Shown here: positions 55,078-64,000 of the stretch, in pieces
Numbering within the stretch: position 1 is the first letter of the stretch
Layout: every line of letters begins with the position of its first letter
From: Amycolatopsis sp. EV170708-02-1
GTDB lineage: Bacteria; Actinomycetota; Actinomycetes; Mycobacteriales; Pseudonocardiaceae
Length of the DNA stretch: 64,000 nucleotides
Assembly: GCF_022479115.1 (NCBI RefSeq)
Contig: NZ_CP092497.1
Coordinates: 9,052,001 to 9,116,000, forward strand
Reading direction: 5' to 3'
The notes under the pieces: model-generated
The model's input: only the letters and a program-made list of their open reading frames with translations
Databases searched by the model: none
Told to the model about the DNA's origin: nothing
Made by a program: the position numbers and the translations under genes

Positions 55078-56209
55078 CCGCCACGAGGAAGCGGTGTCCG
55101 GCCAGTTCGGCGGGCACGTCCTCGTCCACGGCGGCGGTCACCAGCACCTGCTCGGCGCCTGCCGCCACCTCCGCCAGCCGGGCCCGGCGACGCCGGTCCA
55201 GCTCGGCGAACACATCATCCAGCAGAAGCACCGGTTCCCCGGCCTCGCCACGCAGGAGCTCGTAGCTTCCCAGACGCAACGCGAGGGCGAACGACCAGGA
55301 CTCCCCATGGCTCGCGTAGCCCTTCGCCGGCGCTTCGCCGAGGATGAGATCGAGCTCGTCCCGGTGCGGGCCGACCATGCTCACCCCGCGTTCCAGCTCC
55401 AGGTTCCGCGACCGTTTCAGTGCCTCGACCAGCACTTCTTTGAGGACAGCTTGGTCGGCGCGAGGACCGTCCGGAGTGCCGTAGCCCTCCGGCATCGCTT
55501 CGCCCAGGCTCGACTTGTACGCGATCTTCGCCGGTCTCGAATCGGGCGCGACCCCCATGTACGCGGAGGCCGCGTACGGCGCGAGGTCGGCGATCAGGTT
55601 GAGCCGGGCCGCCAGCAACGCGGCTCCTGCCACCGACAAGTGGTCGTCCCAGACATCGAGCGTCGACAACGCGTACGGGTCTTCGCGCCCCGTACGCCGC
55701 TTGCCCGCCGTCTTGAGCAGCGCGTTCCGCTGTTTCAGCACCTTCTCGTAGTCGGCGCGGACCCCGGCGTACCGGGGAGCGCGCAGCACGAGGAGTTCGT
55801 CCATGAAACGACGGCGTTCCCCGGGATCCCCGCGCACGAGTGCCAGGTCCTCCGGGGAGAACAGCACCGTGCGCAGGATCCCGAGCACGTCACGGGGCTT
55901 GCCGACCGCGCCGCGGTTGACCCGCGCGCGGTTCGCCTTGCCGGGCGTGATCTCCAGCTCGACCGTCAGCTCGCGGTCCTCGTTGACCACCGCGACCCTG
56001 ATCAGCGCGCGTTCGCAGCCGTGCCGCACCAACGGCGCGTCGGTCGCGACGCGGTGCGAGCCCAGGGTCGCGATGTAGCCGATCGCCTCGAGGAGGTTCG
56101 TCTTGCCGCGGCCGTTCTGTCCGACGAGGACGGTCGGGCCGGGTTCGAGCGCGAGATCGGCTTGTGGCCAGGACCGGAAGTCGGTGACCTGCAGATGTCT
56201 TAAGTACAA
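55055..56209 (-). CDS. recF: DNA replication and repair protein RecF
   Basis: A 384-residue SMC-like ATPase. TTG 56207-56209 is the start, giving the usual [13 protein letters not shown]. Walker A is [20 protein letters not shown]; the signature is [20 protein letters not shown]; Walker B is [20 protein letters not shown]. RecF with RecO and RecR loads RecA at gaps and helps stalled forks. It starts 9 bases after the gnd stop, so it is in the dnaN-gnd-recF run as in other actinobacteria. Confidence 0.96.
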   Translation of the reverse strand: MYLRHLQVTDFRSWPQADLALEPGPTVLVGQNGRGKTNLLEAIGYIATLGSHRVATDAPLVRHGCERALIRVAVVNEDRELTVELEITPGKANRARVNRGAVGKPRDVLGILRTVLFSPEDLALVRGDPGERRRFMDELLVLRAPRYAGVRADYEKVLKQRNALLKTAGKRRTGREDPYALSTLDVWDDHLSVAGAALLAARLNLIADLAPYAASAYMGVAPDSRPAKIAYKSSLGEAMPEGYGTPDGPRADQAVLKEVLVEALKRSRNLELERGVSMVGPHRDELDLILGEAPAKGYASHGESWSFALALRLGSYELLRGEAGEPVLLLDDVFAELDRRRRARLAEVAAGAEQVLVTAAVDEDVPAELAGHRFLVADGEINRG

Positions 56210-56218
56210 CCCGTTTGC

Positions 56219-57109
56219 CTAGTCGCCGGCCTTTTTGACCGAGTGCCCGCCGAACTGGTTGCGCAACGCGGCGACGGCCCGCATGGCGGCCGAGTCCTCC
56301 TGGCGCGAGGCGAACCGCGCGAACAGCGCGGCCGAGATGACCGGCGCCGGGACCGCGTTGTTGATCGCCTCTTCGAGCGTCCACCGGCCTTCGCCGGAAT
56401 CCTCGACGTAGCCCTCGAGGTCGTCCAGCTCCGGGTCCTCGTCGAGCGCGCGGACCAGCAGGTCGAGCAGCCACGAGCGGACGACGGTCCCCCGCTGCCA
56501 GCCCTTGATCACCGCGGGCACGTTCTCGACGACCTTCGCGGCTTCGAGCAGCTCGAAACCTTCGGCGAAGGCCTGCATCATGCCGTACTCGATGCCGTTG
56601 TGGATCATCTTCGCGTAGTGACCGGAGCCGACGGCGCCGGCGTGCGAGAAGCCCTCGTCACGCGGCCCCTCGGGACGAAGCGCGTCGAAGATCGGCATGG
56701 CCTTCTCGACGTCCGAAGCCGCGCCGCCGACCATCAGGCCGTAGCCGTTGTCCTTGCCCCACACGCCACCGGAAACCCCGCAGTCGAGGTAACCGATCTT
56801 CTTCGTCGCGAGCAGATCCGCGTTGATCCGGTCGTCGGTGTACTTCGAGTTGCCGCCGTCGATCACGAGGTCGCCCTCGGACAGCAGGTTGCCGAGCTCC
56901 GCGACGGTCTGCCGGGTCGGTTCGCCGGCGGGCACCATGATCCAGACGATCCGGGGACCGTCCAGTTTGGACACCATGTCCTCGAGTGAGGTGGAGTCGG
57001 TGACGTCGGGGTTGCGGTCGTAGCCGACCACCTCGTGACCGGCCGCGCGCAGCCGCTCACGCATGTTGAACCCCATTTTGCCGAGGCCGATGAGTCCCAG
57101 CTGAGCCAT
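56219..57109 (-). CDS. gnd: 6-phosphogluconate dehydrogenase (short, decarboxylating type)
   Basis: A 296-residue dehydrogenase. NAD(P) motif GLIGLGKMGFNMRERL, then VWIMVPAGEPTRQTV, substrate motif DGGNSKYTDD, DCGVSGGVWGKDNGYGLMVGG and the catalytic Lys/His area VGSGHYAKMIHNGIEYGMMQA. It oxidises 6-phosphogluconate to ribulose 5-phosphate. The short form (about 300 residues, often NAD-linked) differs from the 470-residue form. A gnd gene between dnaN and recF is common in actinomycetes. Confidence 0.95.
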   Translation of the reverse strand: MAQLGLIGLGKMGFNMRERLRAAGHEVVGYDRNPDVTDSTSLEDMVSKLDGPRIVWIMVPAGEPTRQTVAELGNLLSEGDLVIDGGNSKYTDDRINADLLATKKIGYLDCGVSGGVWGKDNGYGLMVGGAASDVEKAMPIFDALRPEGPRDEGFSHAGAVGSGHYAKMIHNGIEYGMMQAFAEGFELLEAAKVVENVPAVIKGWQRGTVVRSWLLDLLVRALDEDPELDDLEGYVEDSGEGRWTLEEAINNAVPAPVISAALFARFASRQEDSAAMRAVAALRNQFGGHSVKKAGD

Positions 57110-57146
57110 GAAGATCCCCTTTGGTGCGAACAGAAGTGGCGGCCGG

Positions 57147-58280
57147 TCAGCCCGGGAGGCGGACCGGCATCAGGAGGTACAGGTAGCCGGGGACGACGTT
57201 GCCCTCCTCGTCGGCGGGCTTGATCAGCGCCGGCCGGTTCGGGGTGGTGAACGTCAGTTCCGCCCGGTTCGCGTTCAGCGCGCCGAGCCCGTCGACGAGG
57301 TAACCCGGGTTGAACGCGATGGTCACCGGCTCGCCCTCGTAGTCGACCTGAAGCTCTTCTTCGGCCGAGCCCTCGTCGTCGCCGCCGGCGGAGAGCCGCA
57401 GCGAACCGTCGTTGAACTCCAGCCGCACCTGGGTGCCACGCTCGGCGACCAGCGAAACACGCTTGATGGACTCGGCGAGCGCGGAGACCTCGATGACCGC
57501 GCGCGACGTGTGCTGCGCCGGCAGCAGCTGCCGGTACGGCGGGAACTCCGCGTCGAGGAGGCGGGTCGTGGTGTAGCGACCGGAACCGGAGAGACCGAGG
57601 AGCCCTTCGCCGCTGGCGAGCGCGAGCCGGATCTTGGCACCGCTGGCGCCGAGCGTCTTCGCGGCCTCGGCGAGCGTGCGCGCCGGGACGAGCACCGCGG
57701 CGTCGGACAGGCCCTCGGCCGGCTCCCAGGTGAACTCGCGCATCGCGAGGCGGAAGCGGTCGGTGGCGACCAGGGTCAGCGAGGAGCCGGAGATCTCCAG
57801 CCGCATCCCGGTCAGCATCGGGAGGGTGTCGTCCTTGCCCGCGGCGACGACGACCTGGGTGACGGCCTGGCCGAACGCGTCACCGGTGAGTTCACCGGCG
57901 AAGGCGGGCTGGGACGGGAGCTGCGGGTAGTCCTCGACCGGCATGGTCGGCAAGGAGAAGCGCGCGGAACCGCAGGTGATGGTCGCGCGGGCGCCGTCGA
58001 CGGAGATCTCGACCGGCTGCGCGGGCAGTGACTTGGTGATGTCGGCCAGCAGACGGCCGGAGACCAGGAGGCGGCCGCCGTCGGCGATGGTGGCCGGGAC
58101 ACCGACCGTGGCGGAGACCTCGTAGTCGAATCCGGAGACGGTGAGGGCGTCACTCGTCCCGTCGGATCCCGCATCGAGCAGGACACCGCCCAGAACCGGG
58201 ACCGGAGGCCGCGACGGGAGGCTTCTCGCCACCCACGCGACGGCGTCGGCCAGCCCGTCACGCTCGACGCGGATCTTCAT
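57147..58280 (-). CDS. dnaN: DNA polymerase III beta subunit (sliding clamp)
   Basis: A 377-residue clamp with three similar domains: [37 protein letters not shown] opens the first; [27 protein letters not shown] the second; and the third ends [15 protein letters not shown], where the MP-x-R motif is the canonical clamp end. It holds polymerases on DNA and is the first gene beyond oriC on this side. Confidence 0.97.
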   Translation of the reverse strand: MKIRVERDGLADAVAWVARSLPSRPPVPVLGGVLLDAGSDGTSDALTVSGFDYEVSATVGVPATIADGGRLLVSGRLLADITKSLPAQPVEISVDGARATITCGSARFSLPTMPVEDYPQLPSQPAFAGELTGDAFGQAVTQVVVAAGKDDTLPMLTGMRLEISGSSLTLVATDRFRLAMREFTWEPAEGLSDAAVLVPARTLAEAAKTLGASGAKIRLALASGEGLLGLSGSGRYTTTRLLDAEFPPYRQLLPAQHTSRAVIEVSALAESIKRVSLVAERGTQVRLEFNDGSLRLSAGGDDEGSAEEELQVDYEGEPVTIAFNPGYLVDGLGALNANRAELTFTTPNRPALIKPADEEGNVVPGYLYLLMPVRLPG

Positions 58281-58530
58281 GCGCGCTTCCTTTCGACAGC
58301 CGAGCCCCTGACGGCTCGAAAGCTCAACGGGTCACCTCGGCCGGAGAGCGCGATGGCCAGGTGCCTCGCAGGTGTGTTCGGTCCGTGCGAGGACGCGAAC
58401 GCACGTCGACACGCAGACCAGGTGCAGGGACCCACGTTAGGCCGTCCCCGGGGTCCGCGTCACCTCGGCCTCCCCTTGCTTTTGTCGACAAGACGACACG
58501 GCTCACCGGCTGTCCCCAGATTCGTCCTTC

Positions 58531-59092
58531 GCCTGTTTTTGTTTTGTTCTCTTCTAGAGAAGAAGAAAAGACAGCAGTAGTAATAGGTGTTGTGGATTGT
58601 GTGGACAAGGCTCGTTCGCGCAGGTCCGGGCGCCTGGAGGGCTGTGGACTCCGGGTGTGTACGGACGGTGGACAGCTCGGGGCGTCCGTGGATGGATTCG
58701 GGCGGCGCTCGATCTGTCCACAGTCATCCACAGTTGTCCCCACGGTTATCCCCAGTCTCGCACCGGTTTGTACCCAGGGTTGTGGGCGCCGTTCGTGACC
58801 GGAATCGCTCGGGAGAGTGATCCATGCAGCCTGCATCACCCTTGTGCACAAGATGTGGGCAACCTGGGGACAGCATGTGGATCTTGGTGTGGAAATGCTG
58901 TGGATTGCCTGTGAGTGCGATGTGGACGGAAACCTCGTCGCCGCAGCTCTCCGACCCGGCGAAGTTGTGCACAAGCTACCCACAGCATGTGGATTCCTTT
59001 GTACACAAGGAAAAACGCGAAGCACCCCGAGAGCCGCTTCGCCTCCTTCGCCCGCTCCGCGGCCCACACCCGCTTCGGCCCTATGTGGACAC
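58531..59092. other. Chromosomal replication origin, oriC
   Basis: This lies in the 1215-base gap between dnaN and dnaA. It holds a perfect DnaA box TGTGGACAA at 58600-58608 and many boxes with one change: 58714-58722, 58724-58732, 58734-58742, 58746-58754, 58842-58850, 58965-58973, 58999-59007 and 59084-59092. More TGTGGA cores occur at 58591, 58876, 58900, 58921 and 58989. An AT-rich stretch at 58531-58590 near dnaN is the likely unwinding element. The rest, 59093-59316, holds a GGGCTC/GAGCCC hairpin at 59099-59124 and the dnaA terminator. No gene is seen in 58281-59495. Confidence 0.93.
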
Positions 59093-59251
59093 AAAGAAGG
59101 GCTCCCACCTACCGGCGAGAGCCCCGAAACCCTTGTCGGCCAAGGGATTGATGCTCAGACGACCCAGCGGTCTCCCGGAAGCGCGCCAGCGCGACGGGAG
59201 ACTTCACCGTCGAGCGCCCTCTTTCGGGCCGAAGGCCCACGAAAACGCGAT

Positions 59252-59304
59252 GAAGGGGCGCCCTCCGCTCTCAACCTGAGTTGGAAGCGGAACGACGCCC
59301 CTTC
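59252..59304 (-). terminator. Probable dnaA terminator
   Basis: GAAGGGGCG at 59252-59260 pairs with CGCCCCTTC at 59296-59304; inner CCGCT/AGCGG and CAAC/GTTG extend the stem. On the minus strand a T-containing sequence (GCGTTTTCG) follows. It lies past the 23-bp repeats, so these would be in the dnaA 3' UTR. Confidence 0.7.
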
Positions 59305-59316
59305 GGCGCGCTTTTC

Positions 59317-59493
59317 GTCAGCGCTCGACAGAGAACACAGTCAGCGCTCGACAGAGAACACAGTCAGCGCTCGACAGAGAACACAGTCAGCGCTCGACAG
59401 AGAACACAGTCAGCGCTCGACAGAGAACACAGTCAGCGCTCGACAGAGAACACAGTCAGCGCTCGACAGAGAACACAGTCAGCGCTCGACAGA
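59317..59493. repeat. Seven and a part 23-bp tandem repeats after dnaA
   Basis: Seven identical 23-base units start at 59317, 59340, 59363, 59386, 59409, 59432 and 59455; the unit starts GTCAGCGCTCGACAGAG and contains the palindrome AGCGCT. An eighth, partial copy of 16 bases ends at 59493, two bases before the dnaA stop codon. The units are not DnaA boxes. There are no spacers, so it is not a CRISPR array. Confidence 0.97.
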
Positions 59494-59495
59494 TA

Positions 59496-61130
59496 TCACT
59501 GCCTTGCGCGCTGCTTGATCCGTGAGGTGAGTTCCTGGACCTGGTCGTAGATGCGCCGTCGTTCGGCCATCTCCTTGCGGATCTTCTTGTCCGCGTGCAT
59601 GACGGTCGTGTGGTCGCGGCCGCCGAAGGTCTGCCCGATCTTCGGCAGCGACATGTCGGTCAGTTCGCGGCAGAGGTACATCGCGATCTGGCGCGCGGTC
59701 GCGAGCGCCTTCGTCTTGCCGGGGCCGCAGAGGTCGTCGAGGGTCACGTCGAAGAACTCCGATGTGACGCCCATGATGGTCGGCGCGGTGATCTCCGGTG
59801 CGTGCGAATCCGGGATGAGGTCCCGGAGCACGATCTCGGCGAGCGCGACGTCGACGGGCTGCTGGTTCAGCGACGCGAAGGCGGTGACGCGGATGAGCGC
59901 GCCTTCGAGTTCCCGGATGTTCGCCTCGACGCGCGAGGCGATGAACTCCAGGACCTCGCCGGGAACCGCGAGCCGGTCCTGCGCCGCCTTCTTGCGAAGG
60001 ATCGCGATACGGGTTTCGAGTTCCGGCGGCTGGATGTCGGTGATGAGACCCCACTCGAACCGCGTGCGCAGCCGGTCTTCCAGCGTTTCGAGGCGCTTCG
60101 GCGGGCGGTCGGAGGAGACGACGATCTGCTTGTTCGCGTTGTGGAGGGTGTTGAAGGTGTGGAAGAACTCTTCCTGCGTACCTTCCTTGCCTTCCAGGAA
60201 CTGGATGTCGTCGACGAGCAGGATGTCGATGTCGCGGTAGCGGCGCTGGAACGCGACCTTGCGGTCGTCCCGCAGCGAGTTGATGAAGTCGTTGGTGAAC
60301 TCTTCGGTCGACACGTACCGCACGCGCATCCCGGGGAACAGCCGCTGGGCGTAGTGCCCGACAGCGTGCAGCAGGTGGGTCTTCCCGAGCCCGGACTCCC
60401 CCCAGATGAACAGCGGGTTGTACGCGCGTGCCGGTGCTTCGGCGACGGCGACCGCGGCCGCGTGCGCGAAGCGGTTCGACGCACCGATGACGAAGGTGTC
60501 GAACGTGTACTTCTCGTTGAGCTTCGTCTTCGACGTCTGCGGCTGCGCCGGCGCGGTGTAGGGCTGGCCCGCGATCGGCTGACCGGAGAACGTCGGCCAG
60601 ATCTCGGTCACGGCGGCGAGGGCCTCGCCCTCTTCGTCGACTTCTTCATCGCTGTCATCGCCATCGTTGAGGCTGTTGTCCACCGGCTGCTGCCTCGGCG
60701 GCCTCGGCTTGGGGGGCTCGGGCCGGGGCCTGGTCGGGGACAGCATGCCGTCACCCTCGGGCAGCGGAGGAGTACCCGGCACCGGGCCGGACCCGTTTTC
60801 CACCCGGCTGGGTGACGTCGGTTCGTAGCGAGGGCCCGGCGACGGCGGAGGCATCGAAGTGTGGGGCTCGGTGCTGTCGACCTTCACCGCGAGCGAGACC
60901 GCGCGGCCGAGCCGGCGCGAAAGGGCTTCGGTGATCGCGCCGCGCAGGGCGCGTTCGATCGCTTCCTTGGCGAAGTCGCTGGGGGCGGCGAGCAGCGCGG
61001 TGCCGTCGAGCAGGCCGATCGGCCGGGTCACCCGCATCCAGGCGCGCTGCTGCGGGGAGAGGGTGCCATCGGACAGCTCGCGCACGACCTGCTCCCAGAT
61101 GACGCCAAGATTGTGCTGGTGATCGGACAC
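59496..61130 (-). CDS. dnaA: Chromosomal replication initiator protein DnaA
   Basis: A 544-residue initiator. GTG 61130 (start [14 protein letters not shown]) has GGGAGGGGAG before it. Domain I (1-85) is followed by a Pro-rich and acidic domain II (about 90-200). AAA+ domain III has Walker [20 protein letters not shown], Walker [13 protein letters not shown] and [24 protein letters not shown]-binding domain IV has the signature [22 protein letters not shown]. It opens oriC and regulates its own gene. It is longer than the roughly 507 residues of M. tuberculosis DnaA, mainly through domain II. Confidence 0.98.
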   Translation of the reverse strand: MSDHQHNLGVIWEQVVRELSDGTLSPQQRAWMRVTRPIGLLDGTALLAAPSDFAKEAIERALRGAITEALSRRLGRAVSLAVKVDSTEPHTSMPPPSPGPRYEPTSPSRVENGSGPVPGTPPLPEGDGMLSPTRPRPEPPKPRPPRQQPVDNSLNDGDDSDEEVDEEGEALAAVTEIWPTFSGQPIAGQPYTAPAQPQTSKTKLNEKYTFDTFVIGASNRFAHAAAVAVAEAPARAYNPLFIWGESGLGKTHLLHAVGHYAQRLFPGMRVRYVSTEEFTNDFINSLRDDRKVAFQRRYRDIDILLVDDIQFLEGKEGTQEEFFHTFNTLHNANKQIVVSSDRPPKRLETLEDRLRTRFEWGLITDIQPPELETRIAILRKKAAQDRLAVPGEVLEFIASRVEANIRELEGALIRVTAFASLNQQPVDVALAEIVLRDLIPDSHAPEITAPTIMGVTSEFFDVTLDDLCGPGKTKALATARQIAMYLCRELTDMSLPKIGQTFGGRDHTTVMHADKKIRKEMAERRRIYDQVQELTSRIKQRARQ

Positions 61131-61732
61131 CTGCCTGACTCCCCTCCCCTCGTCGGTGCGCTGCGGCGAGATCACTCAGCGGCCCGAACGCCGGGTCGAG
61201 CGTCATCATGGCCCGGTCGGCTCATGCGCACAGCAAATATCCACATAGTTGTCCACAGCTGTGCACTAATGTACGGCGACCCGCGGTGACGCCACCTGCG
61301 GGATCGTCGTATGCCGACGGGACGCCTCCACATCCCCAAGGACACCCGGGCGCCTGCACCGTTCCACCTCGGCGAAAACCCGGGAGGGGCACGCTAACAA
61401 GCCCCGCTCGTTGCCACAAGGCGTCCTCGCGCGCAAGCATTTCACGGTGTACGGCGTGTTGCCATTCGATGCCCTCGCGTCGTCGGTGATCACTCTCCAC
61501 GTACGGTCGCGGTCCGTGGTCGAGGGGGTGCCTGCCGGGCCCGGGCGGTGGGTGCGTACCCTCGTAAGGTCTCCCGTATACAGCGGGGGCGTTTCGCGTG
61601 CCCACGTTGTCGTCGCTCGACGTGACGAGGCCACACGTTGGTAGGAGACACCAGAGACTGCCGTGCGTCAGCACGACACGCCCGGAACGGGTCGAACCGT
61701 TCCAGGCGGCCGAGAAACAGGAGAAGTTAGTC
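61131..61732. promoter_or_regulatory. dnaA-rpmH divergent promoter region with two DnaA boxes
   Basis: The 602-base gap has no gene. TTGTCCACA at 61249-61257 is a perfect DnaA box and ATATCCACA at 61237-61245 has one change; both are about 110-130 bases upstream of the dnaA start and fit self-control. On the plus side, TAAGGT near 61563 and TATACA near 61576 are weak -10 candidates for rpmH. A GAGAAG site lies before rpmH. No more can be said of the middle part. Confidence 0.6.
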
Positions 61733-61876
61733 GTGAGCAAGGGTAAGCGCACCTTCCAGCCGAACAACCGCCGCCGCGCCCGGGTCCACGGATTCCGGCT
61801 GCGCATGCGGACCCGCGCCGGCCGGGCCATCCTGGCGGCTCGTCGTCGCAAGGGCCGCGGCGCGCTGTCCGCCTGA
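61733..61876 (+). CDS. rpmH: Ribosomal protein bL34
   Basis: A 47-residue ribosomal protein: [20 protein letters not shown] and [24 protein letters not shown], the typical L34 basic sequence. The GTG start has AGGAG upstream; the product keeps the usual length. It opens the rpmH-rnpA-yidD-yidC-jag operon that points away from oriC. Confidence 0.97.
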   Translation: MSKGKRTFQPNNRRRARVHGFRLRMRTRAGRAILAARRRKGRGALSA

Positions 61877-61899
61877 TCCGGCCGTCGTCGAGGGACGTC

Positions 61900-62283
61900 G
61901 TGCTGCCGGCCGCCGCGAGATTGCGGCGCAGTGAGGACTTCCGTGCCGTGATGCGGCGTGGGGCCAAGGCAGGCAGGCGCCGCCTCGTCGTCCATGCGTT
62001 GACCACGGACCCGCCCGATGCCGCCGAAGCGGCGCGGGCGGGTTTTGTGGTGAGCAAGGCCGTGGGCAATTCGGTGGTCCGCCACCGGGTCACCCGCCGA
62101 TTGAGGCATCTCGTTTCCGCCAGGATCGGAACACTGCCGCCGGGCAGCTCGTTGGTGATACGGGCACTACCTCCGGCCGCGGACGCGTCCAGCGCGGAAC
62201 TCGGCTCGGACCTCGACGCGTCGTTGCGGCGTCTCGGGCTGTCCCGCCAGACGCGACCCCCCGACCACGGATCAGCGGTGTAA
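61900..62283 (+). CDS. rnpA: Ribonuclease P protein component
   Basis: A 127-residue RNA-binding protein, [33 protein letters not shown], with the RNR-like signature in [23 protein letters not shown]. It binds the RNase P RNA and helps cut the 5' leaders of tRNA precursors. GTG start 23 bases after rpmH. Confidence 0.95.
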   Translation: MLPAAARLRRSEDFRAVMRRGAKAGRRRLVVHALTTDPPDAAEAARAGFVVSKAVGNSVVRHRVTRRLRHLVSARIGTLPPGSSLVIRALPPAADASSAELGSDLDASLRRLGLSRQTRPPDHGSAV

Positions 62284-62287
62284 CGGC

Positions 62288-62593
62288 ATGCGAGCCACCG
62301 AGAACGACACCACCGAAGAAGCCCGTCCCGGCCCGGTGGCATGGGTGCTGCTCCTGCCCATCAAGCTGTATCGCAAGGCGATCTCGCCCTTCCTTCCTCC
62401 GGCGTGCCGGTTCTACCCGAGCTGTAGCGCGTACGCCGTCGAGGCACTGACCCGGCATGGCGCCGGCCGCGGCACTTATCTCGCGGTCCGGCGTCTGCTG
62501 CGCTGTGGCCCGTGGACCATGCCCGGCCGCGATCCGGTACCCGAGACGTTCTCGTGGCGCCACCGCCGACCTGAAACACCGATCGAGGAGTAG
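62288..62593 (+). CDS. yidD: Membrane protein insertion efficiency factor YidD
   Basis: A 101-residue protein with the family signature LYRKAISPFLPPACRFYPSCSAYAVEAL and RLLRCGPWTMPGRDPVPETF. It binds the inner side of the membrane by an amphipathic helix and helps YidC insert proteins. It starts 4 bases after rnpA and its end carries the yidC ribosome site (GAGGAG). Confidence 0.95.
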   Translation: MRATENDTTEEARPGPVAWVLLLPIKLYRKAISPFLPPACRFYPSCSAYAVEALTRHGAGRGTYLAVRRLLRCGPWTMPGRDPVPETFSWRHRRPETPIEE

Positions 62594-62597
62594 CTCA

Positions 62598-63701
62598 GTG
62601 CTCGACTTCATCTACTACCCCGTGTCCTTCATCTTGTGGTGTTGGCACAAGGTCTTCGGGCTCGTGTTCGGTGAGGCGAACGCGGTCTCCTGGATCCTCG
62701 CGATCATCTTCTTGACGTTCACGGTCCGCGGCATCATGTTCAAGCCGTTCGTGAACCAGGTCCGGTCGATGAAGAAAATGCAGGACTTCGCGCCGGAAAT
62801 GAAGAAGATCCAGAAGAAGTACGCGAACGACCGGCAGCGCCAGGCGATGGAGATGCAGAAGCTCCAGAAGGAGCACGGCGTCAACCCGCTGGGCAGCTGC
62901 CTGCCGATGCTGCTTCAGATCCCGGTCTTCATCGGTCTGAACCACGTCCTGCGGATGTTCACCATCAACCCGTACGGCGGCCCGAAGACCGAGAACTACT
63001 TCTTCGACCAGGCCGGCGTCGAGTCCTACGTTCACGCGAAGCTGTTCGGCACCAACCTCGGTGACGCGATCTACACCGGCGTCGACATGGTCAGCGGCGG
63101 CAACGCGGCGACCGGCTTCCACTGGGGCGTCGCCCCGGTCGCGATCCCGCTGATGATCGTCGCCAGCATCGCCACGCACCTCACCGCGCGTCACTCGGTC
63201 CAGCGCCAGAACCCCGAGTCGGCCACCCCGCAGACCGCGATGATGAACAAGCTGACGATGTACATCTTCCCGCTCGGTGTCCTCATCTTCGGTGCGCTGT
63301 TCCCGGTCGGCCTTCTCTTCTACTGGCTCGCCAACAACGGCTGGACCCTGATGCAGCAGCGGCTCGTCTACACGAAGATCGACAAGGAAGAAGAGGCCCG
63401 CAAGGCCGCCGAGAAGGAGAAGCGCTCCAACCTCGGCCCGAAGCCCGGTCAGAAGCCGACCGCGCCGCGCCCCGGCCAGAAGCCGGTCCAGCAGAAGAAG
63501 AACAAGCAGTCCTCCGGTGGTCAGGTCAAGAAGGCGGGCTCCCCGCACGGCTTCGCCCAGACCGGTTCGTCCGCCGCGGAGAAGAAGGACGCCAACGACG
63601 CAACAGCCGAGCCGTCGACGAACGGCTCGAAGGAGAACGGTGCGGACGTGCCCGGTCTCATCTCGGACTCGACTAAGAAATCGGGCCGGAAGCGTCGCTG
63701 A
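62598..63701 (+). CDS. yidC: Membrane protein insertase YidC/Oxa1
   Basis: A 367-residue insertase. GTG 62598 (LDFIYYPVSFILWCWHKVFG) begins the first helix. The Oxa1 core has MFKPFVNQVRSMKKMQDFAPEMKKIQKKYANDRQRQ (basic loop), GSCLPMLLQIPVFIGLNHVLRMF and the late helices FPLGVLIFGALFPVGLLFYWLANN. It inserts membrane proteins alone or with SecYEG. The long basic, Lys/Pro-rich C-tail (from about 275) can bind the ribosome. Confidence 0.96.
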   Translation: MLDFIYYPVSFILWCWHKVFGLVFGEANAVSWILAIIFLTFTVRGIMFKPFVNQVRSMKKMQDFAPEMKKIQKKYANDRQRQAMEMQKLQKEHGVNPLGSCLPMLLQIPVFIGLNHVLRMFTINPYGGPKTENYFFDQAGVESYVHAKLFGTNLGDAIYTGVDMVSGGNAATGFHWGVAPVAIPLMIVASIATHLTARHSVQRQNPESATPQTAMMNKLTMYIFPLGVLIFGALFPVGLLFYWLANNGWTLMQQRLVYTKIDKEEEARKAAEKEKRSNLGPKPGQKPTAPRPGQKPVQQKKNKQSSGGQVKKAGSPHGFAQTGSSAAEKKDANDATAEPSTNGSKENGADVPGLISDSTKKSGRKRR

Positions 63702-63730
63702 CGCCGATCCGGTTCGGAGAGGAGACCAGT

Positions 63731-64000
63731 AATGGCGGAGACGATCGACACGATCGACGCCGAGGAGAACAGCGCGGCCGAGGTTGAGGGCGCCGCTGAA
63801 GAGACCGCTCGCAAGGGAGGTGTCGACGACGACGTCCTCGTGAAGGAGGGCGACATCGCCGGTGACTACCTCGAGCGGCTGCTCGACCTTTTGGACTACG
63901 ACGGCGACATCGACCTCGATGTCGAAGCGGGCCGCGCGATCGTCAGCATCGACGGCGGCGAGGACCTCGAGAAGCTCGTCGGTCCCCGCGGCACCGTGCT
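63731..64000 (+). CDS. Jag/KhpB-like RNA-binding protein (N-terminal part)
   Basis: Ninety codons are in the window; the gene runs off the edge. It starts MAETIDTIDAEENSAAEVEG, an acidic lead, then DYLERLLDLLDYDGDIDLDVEAGRAIVSIDGG and LEKLVGPRGTV, the beginning of the Jag KH domain. An R3H domain should follow. KhpB and KhpA bind RNA and affect cell-division control. It has GAGAGGAGACC before the ATG and is in the usual place after yidC. Confidence 0.92.

Noticed and set aside
59317..59493. CRISPR-like array
   Set aside because: Units are directly adjacent with no spacers, and no cas genes are present.
58817..59518. Open frame of 233 codons in oriC
   Set aside because: It is made of DnaA boxes and the 23-bp repeats (period 69 bases gives 23-residue repeats); no start site or family.

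Overview
The window looks like the chromosomal origin region of a GC-rich actinomycete of the Pseudonocardiaceae, most like Amycolatopsis (inference). The gene order is the mycobacterial dnaA-to-fhaA order read in reverse: fhaA-fhaB-pstP-rodA-pbpA-pknA-pknB, trpG, class E sortase, crgA, a PH-domain membrane protein, ppiA, a CwsA-like gene, tRNA-Ala, tRNA-Ile, a DUF3566 gene, gyrA-gyrB, dciA, recF, gnd, dnaN, oriC, dnaA, then rpmH-rnpA-yidD-yidC-jag. Unlike in Mycobacterium, blocks of accessory genes are inserted between these conserved modules.

Layout. 0-9.7 kb: accessory genes, namely a cut-off peptide-binding lipoprotein with a divergent GntR regulator, a patatin, a class F-like sortase with a putative substrate, a frameshifted cystathionine gamma-synthase-like gene, a penicillin acylase with a discoidin domain, an FKBP and an SRPBCC protein. 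9.7-19.4 kb: tRNA-Leu and the growth/division operon of FHA proteins, PP2C phosphatase, RodA, PbpA and two Ser/Thr kinases; most of its junctions overlap by 1 to 4 bases. 19.4-29 kb: a small kinase, an ABC exporter, trpG, fprA, a two-component system facing an ABC-2 exporter, an SCO5389-like protein and an LLM flavoprotein. 29-33.6 kb: sortase E, crgA, PH-domain protein, rhomboid protease, ppiA and the CwsA-like gene. 33.7-48.2 kb: a second accessory block with a TetR-controlled copper-chaperone/SnoaL pair, a lipoprotein, an M14 carboxypeptidase, an ADP-ribosylglycohydrolase, a second two-component system, MerR plus a 14-TM exporter, and a YbaB/EspC-like cassette. 48.2-64 kb: tRNAs, gyrase, recF, dnaN, oriC, dnaA and the rpmH-yidC operon.

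The genes form a coherent replication, segregation and cell-envelope growth module. DnaA, DnaN, RecF, DciA and gyrase serve replication. PknA, PknB, PstP, FhaA, FhaB, RodA, PbpA, CrgA and the CwsA-like protein serve wall synthesis and septation. YidC and YidD serve membrane insertion.

Most notable observations: seven and a partial 23-bp tandem repeats directly after the dnaA stop codon; DnaA-box clusters away from the classical oriC, at the dciA/recF junction and over the start codon of the PH-domain gene; two identical parS-like palindromes; several well-formed operators (GntR, twin TetR, MerR/IdeR-like, iron-box-like upstream of fprA); a sortase-substrate pair whose substrate has an unusual C-terminus; an uncharacterised YbaB/helical/EspC-like cassette; and two one-base deletions in G/C runs that break pstP and a cystathionine gamma-synthase-like gene. 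All assignments come from reading the sequence; no database search was run.
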